NCBI GenBank assembly: GCA_902492275.1
Contig: CABUKW010000030.1
Span: 1 to 23,737 of the forward strand
From: an uncultured Peptococcaceae bacterium
GTDB lineage: Bacteria > Bacillota > Peptococcia > Peptococcales > Peptococcaceae
Length of the DNA stretch: 23,737 bases
Direction: 5' to 3'
Part shown: piece by piece, positions 22,880-23,737 of the stretch
Position numbering within the stretch: the first letter of the stretch is position 1
Layout of the letters: each line of letters opens with the position of its first letter
Position numbers and translations under genes: made by a program
Notes under the pieces: model-generated
The model's input: only the letters and a program-made list of their open reading frames with translations
Told to the model about the DNA's origin: nothing
Databases searched by the model: none

Positions 22880-23553
22880 CACTTAGCCTCCTCATTATGA
22901 CAAAAAGCTTTTTCAAATGAGTTCACTATATCATTAGCATTTACTAATGCTTCACTTTCTTCATCTTCTGTCATATTAGCTTCATAAACTACTAATTCTT
23001 TTTTCAAATTAATATGCCAATAATAATATTTTAATGACTCATCCCAAAATAGAATATCCGCAAAAGCGACTGTTTCTTGATCCCCAATTCCATATAAAAT
23101 AGTTCCATGTAAATGAGAGTCTTTATAAAGTATCTGTTCAAAAAGTTCCAATTGACTGTATAATTGCCTATTACCTTGGCTTTTCTTCTGCAAATATTTT
23201 TTCTCTGAGGGACCTAAAGAGAATCTTTTATTTGCTCTTATAAAACTTAAAGATATATCTTCAACAAATAGTACTGGAACCGTATAACCAAATGGTGTTA
23301 TTTTTTCATCCCGCAAACCAAATTTAAGTCGCCCTTGCTCAAAACTCTTTCTTAAACTTCGAGATAATGAATAAGTAAGAATATCACCCTTTATATTATT
23401 GAAATATTGACTAGTATCAAAAAAATCTGAATTTCTAGCAAAAAAGCTATCACATGCCATTTTACTGCTTTCTAATATTGGTAATAAACTACCAATACGC
23501 TTTGGTGTTAATAAATTCCTAACATGTTCTTTCGTTTCTGTTGACGAATTCAT
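22879..23553 (-). CDS. Unknown 224-residue protein coupled to the ImmA/IrrE gene
   Basis: I do not recognise this protein with confidence; it may belong to a domain-of-unknown-function family found next to ImmA-type genes. It is hydrophilic, without signal peptide or membrane helices. Visible parts are a helical N terminus, a central beta-rich stretch (GYTVPVLFVEDISLSFIRANK), a helix-rich part with LYSQLELFEQILY, and a C-terminal beta segment (VAFADILFWDESLKYYYWHI) that ends in an acidic tail (MTEDEESEALV). No nuclease, kinase or binding motif is obvious. AAAGGAG lies eight bases before the ATG. A near-consensus promoter drives it, and its TGA overlaps the next ATG. Confidence 0.85.
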   Translation of the reverse strand: MNSSTETKEHVRNLLTPKRIGSLLPILESSKMACDSFFARNSDFFDTSQYFNNIKGDILTYSLSRSLRKSFEQGRLKFGLRDEKITPFGYTVPVLFVEDISLSFIRANKRFSLGPSEKKYLQKKSQGNRQLYSQLELFEQILYKDSHLHGTILYGIGDQETVAFADILFWDESLKYYYWHINLKKELVVYEANMTEDEESEALVNANDIVNSFEKAFCHNEEAK

Positions 23554-23585
23554 AATATTTTCTCCTTTAAGTTGATTTTATATAT

Positions 23586-23614
23586 ATAATACATAATCTA
23601 CATTAAAAAGTCAA
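23586..23614 (-). promoter_or_regulatory. Promoter of the unknown/ImmA operon
   Basis: On the minus strand TTGACT (23614-23609), a 17-base spacer and TATTAT (23591-23586) make a near-consensus sigma-A type promoter, about 33 bases before the first start codon. Confidence 0.82.
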
Positions 23615-23620
23615 CAGAAA

Positions 23621-23664
23621 TAAAAAATAAGCCCAGCAGCTATGACTTCTCATAACCGCTGGGC
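23621..23664 (-). terminator. Terminator of the gene entering from the right
   Basis: On the minus strand GCCCAGC pairs with GCTGGGC and, inside, TATGA with TCATA (23664-23631, two 3-base bulges, 4-base loop), followed by TTATTTTTTATTT. It lies just past the stop of the partial gene at the edge. Confidence 0.85.
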
Positions 23665-23670
23665 CTCACC

Positions 23671-23737
23671 TTACCTATAAATCACTACACACTTATTCGC
23701 ACTATCATATCCAACCTGATACCCTAACGCTTCCACT
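23671..23737 (-). CDS. C-terminal end of a gene, possibly a copper-amine-oxidase-type stalk domain protein
   Basis: Only the last 21 codons are in the window, reading VEALGYQVGYDSANKCVVIY and a final Arg before TAA. The pattern EALG-x-x-V-x-(W/Y)D-x-x-(T/K)-x-x-VxI is the usual end of copper amine oxidase N-terminal-like (stalk) domains, which occur in secreted surface proteins of Bacillota. A terminator follows directly, which supports this as a true gene end. The rest of the gene is outside the window. Confidence 0.6.
   Translation of the reverse strand, partial: VEALGYQVGYDSANKCVVIYR

Overview
The window looks like the chromosome of a low-to-moderate GC, endospore-forming Bacillota (Firmicutes). 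The evidence is a complete GerA/GerB/GerC germinant-receptor operon, a GerMN lipoprotein gene, strong AGGAGG-type ribosome binding sites throughout and many intrinsic terminators. I cannot decide between Clostridia and Negativicutes from sequence alone. No rRNA, tRNA or CRISPR array was found.

Region 1 (about 1-10,620) is richer in GC and looks like core chromosome. Read on the minus strand it carries gerA, gerB and gerC, each overlapping the next, then a GerMN-domain lipoprotein gene and a terminator. These are followed by a secreted PhoA-type alkaline phosphatase whose stop codon overlaps the start of a YibE/F membrane protein gene. A sigma-G-like promoter lies just upstream of gerA, which fits forespore expression. 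Divergent from the ger operon is a large class A penicillin-binding protein with C-terminal fibronectin-III-like domains, driven by a textbook extended -10 promoter and closed by a perfect terminator.

Region 2 (about 10,620-15,550) is more AT-rich. It holds a cytoplasmic alkaline-phosphatase-superfamily hydrolase, an SLC13/DASS-type anion permease, and a convergent LysR regulator that starts at TTG and has a palindrome over its own -10 box. Together they look like an uptake-and-cleavage module for an unidentified phosphorylated or sulfated anion.

Region 3 (about 15,550-23,600) is strongly AT-rich, almost entirely on the minus strand, and looks like an accessory or defence island. It contains (a) a MazG-like nucleotide pyrophosphohydrolase followed by a GIY-YIG nuclease-helicase (DUF2075-type) fusion; (b) two tandem Fic genes with different autoinhibition designs; (c) about 0.9 kb of decayed sequence with a C-terminal gene fragment and possible integrase remnants; and (d) an unknown 224-residue protein coupled to an XRE-ImmA/IrrE metalloprotease, followed by a small XRE regulator. 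The right edge holds the last 21 codons of another minus-strand gene, possibly with a copper-amine-oxidase-type stalk domain, and its terminator.

The best candidates for a poorly described system are the MazG-like/GIY-YIG-helicase pair, the paired Fic genes, and the unknown protein/ImmA pair.
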